Shown here: positions 63,931 to 64,000 of the stretch, one piece after another
How the letters are laid out: each line of letters starts with the position of its first letter
Numbering within the stretch: the first letter of the stretch is position 1
Assembly (NCBI RefSeq): GCF_022179405.1
Contig: NZ_BPQT01000033.1
Coordinates: 62,001 to 126,000, forward strand
Direction: 5' to 3'
DNA from: Methylobacterium marchantiae
Lineage (GTDB): Bacteria; Pseudomonadota; Alphaproteobacteria; Rhizobiales; Beijerinckiaceae
Length of the DNA stretch: 64,000 nt
The notes under the pieces: model-generated
Databases searched by the model: none
What the model saw: the letters and a program-made list of their open reading frames with translations, nothing else
Told to the model about the DNA's origin: nothing
Position numbers and translations under genes: made by a program

Positions 63931-64000
63931 TGCCCTGCGAGCGGAGCCAACAGATGCGCGCGGCCTTCCTTGCCGCCGTCAGCGACAGTCCAGCCGGCAG

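Overview
This window is high-GC chromosomal DNA from an alphaproteobacterium of the order Hyphomicrobiales, most probably Methylobacterium or a close relative. That is an inference from gene content: a MeaB GTPase very close to the methylobacterial form, Irr divergent from fabA-fabB-fabI, a MucR/Ros regulator, a DUF6456 protein, a bacterial transglutaminase-like cysteine peptidase, and a polyhydroxybutyrate-type patatin/acetoacetate decarboxylase/3-hydroxybutyrate dehydrogenase operon. Coding density is high, and I see no phage genes, insertion sequence, tRNA, rRNA or CRISPR array. Most of the window is core-type chromosome; the accessory-looking parts are about 44-55 kb (sulfur/redox) and 55-63.7 kb (hydroxyacid/amino-acid catabolism).

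Layout. 0-7.5 kb: 5' part of zwf (runs off the left edge), an SDR oxidoreductase, a YcbB-like L,D-transpeptidase, a glyoxalase-fold protein, a very acidic small protein, an alpha/beta-hydrolase lipoprotein, and meaB translationally coupled to a pyroglutamyl peptidase. 7.6-12 kb: a stress-type amphipathic protein, the minus-strand operon patatin-adc-bdhA, and accA. 12-24.3 kb: a second (YafK-like) L,D-transpeptidase lipoprotein, a His/Met/Arg-rich secreted peptide, PhoH ATPase, UvrD/PcrA helicase, a small periplasmic protein, a large AsmA-family protein and oligopeptidase B. 24.8-30 kb: MucR, DUF6456 protein, SufE, a PAS/HisKA_2 sensor, a D-2-hydroxyacid dehydrogenase and an SH3 protein. 30-36.7 kb: irr, fabA, fabB, a 40-residue membrane peptide, fabI, an HD-GYP protein, dut and a CitE-like lyase. 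36.8-44.6 kb: a GAF-PAS-GGDEF-EAL protein, small secreted proteins, a cysteine peptidase, DUF3775, DUF429, Nudix, a beta-carbonic anhydrase and a DUF4142 protein.

The most interesting region is 45-55 kb. It holds a universal stress protein, two tandem paralogous periplasmic proteins, a b561-type cytochrome with a sulfite-oxidase-fold molybdoenzyme, and then a family 2 encapsulin nanocompartment operon: a 63-residue unknown, serine O-acetyltransferase (CysE), an encapsulin shell protein carrying a cyclic-nucleotide-binding-like insertion, and a cysteine desulfurase whose roughly 289-residue disordered N-terminus is the likely cargo-loading region. A two-gene YeeE/YedE sulfur-transport pair lies convergent to it. 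The natural reading is a sulfur-handling locus: CysE supplies O-acetylserine for cysteine synthesis, the desulfurase removes sulfur from cysteine inside a protein shell, and YeeE/YedE may move sulfur species across the membrane. The last 8 kb hold a FAD/Fe-S 2-hydroxyacid dehydrogenase, a threonine-aldolase-like enzyme, a GntR/FadR regulator, a class V aminotransferase and an MFS transporter, which together look like a regulated catabolic unit with unknown substrate. The right edge contains a dispersed imperfect palindromic repeat.
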